Source of the DNA: Dokdonella_A sp049583635
GTDB lineage: Bacteria; Pseudomonadota; Gammaproteobacteria; Xanthomonadales; Rhodanobacteraceae
Assembly: GCA_049583635.1 (NCBI GenBank)
Contig: JBAUWF010000046.1
Span: forward strand, 1-12,697
Reading direction: 5' to 3'
Length of the DNA: 12,697 nucleotides
Shown: positions 12,528 through 12,697 of the stretch, one piece after another
Layout of the letters: the number at the start of each line of letters is the position of its first letter
Numbering within the stretch: the first letter of the stretch is position 1
Position numbers and translations under genes: made by a program
Notes under the pieces: model-generated
What the model saw: only the letters and a program-made list of their open reading frames with translations
The model's database searches: none
Told to the model about the DNA's origin: nothing

Positions 12528-12697
12528 TCAACGATACCGCGTGGGGTCGGCGACACCGGCCGCGCGAAACCCTTCCGCGCGCAACCGGCATGCGTCGCAG
12601 CGCGCGCATGCGCGGCCGTCGGCGTCGGCCTGATAGCAGGAAACGGTCGCCGCGAAGTCGACGCCGAGGCGCGTTCCTTCGCGCACGATTTCCGCCT
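12528..12697 (-). CDS. queC: 7-cyano-7-deazaguanine synthase QueC, C-terminal end (5' part outside window)
   Basis: This is the last 55 codons of queC, with its TGA at 12530-12528 and an open frame to the window edge. QueC makes preQ0 (7-cyano-7-deazaguanine) from 7-carboxy-7-deazaguanine, ammonia and ATP in queuosine biosynthesis. The fragment carries the diagnostic zinc-binding cysteine cluster, VSCYQADADGRACARCDACR (four Cys spaced C-x10-C-x2-C-x2-C), followed by the family ending RAEGFRAAGVADPTRYR. The ATP-binding PPi-loop domain lies outside the window. The downstream tRNA-Lys on the same strand fits the order found in Pseudomonas. Confidence 0.93.
   Translation of the reverse strand, partial: AEIVREGTRLGVDFAATVSCYQADADGRACARCDACRLRAEGFRAAGVADPTRYR

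Noticed and set aside
1..12697. CRISPR array, insertion sequence or prophage genes
   Set aside because: No regularly spaced short repeats, transposase, integrase or phage structural motifs were seen; the only long direct repeat is the two-copy small-gene module.

Overview
The window is GC-rich bacterial chromosome, most likely gammaproteobacterial. Two points suggest Xanthomonadales (Rhodanobacteraceae-like), and both are inference. The right end has a queC gene followed by tRNA-Lys on the same strand, an arrangement known from Pseudomonas. The kelch protein ends in a short DGFD-type tail of a kind I associate with secreted proteins of that order. No single gene fixes the genus.

Left part (1-6862, all plus strand): the 3' end of a phosphoketolase (xfp); a small uncharacterised protein (copy 1 of a duplicated module); a protein with two PRC-barrel domains; a long P-type proton-efflux ATPase with a repetitive K/P/E/A-rich tail; a PPK2-family polyphosphate kinase 22 bases downstream of it; and a short HPF/RaiA ribosome-hibernation protein. 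Together they read as an energy-limitation and acid/oxygen-stress cassette: acetyl-phosphate supply, ATP or GTP from polyphosphate, proton export and ribosome storage.

Middle (7049-9339): a divergent pair, a Crp/Fnr-family regulator (minus) and a DesA-type membrane fatty-acid desaturase (plus). The 380-bp region between them is rich in palindromes. It holds two copies of a 20-bp operator-like motif of form GTnCG-N4-CGnAC. The same motif lies before both copies of the small duplicated gene and before the PRC-barrel gene, so the window may contain much of one regulon of this Crp/Fnr protein.

Right part (9340-12697): a small basic minus-strand ORF; copy 2 of the duplicated promoter-plus-small-protein module; a coding-like stretch broken by frame changes that ends in a clear rho-independent terminator; a secreted kelch/galactose-oxidase-like protein; tRNA-Lys(TTT) on the minus strand; and the 3' end of queC on the minus strand. 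tRNA-Lys next to queC is a known integration hotspot in Pseudomonas, so the DNA to its left may be accessory, although no attachment-site repeat was seen.

No CRISPR array, transposase, rRNA or intact mobile element was found.
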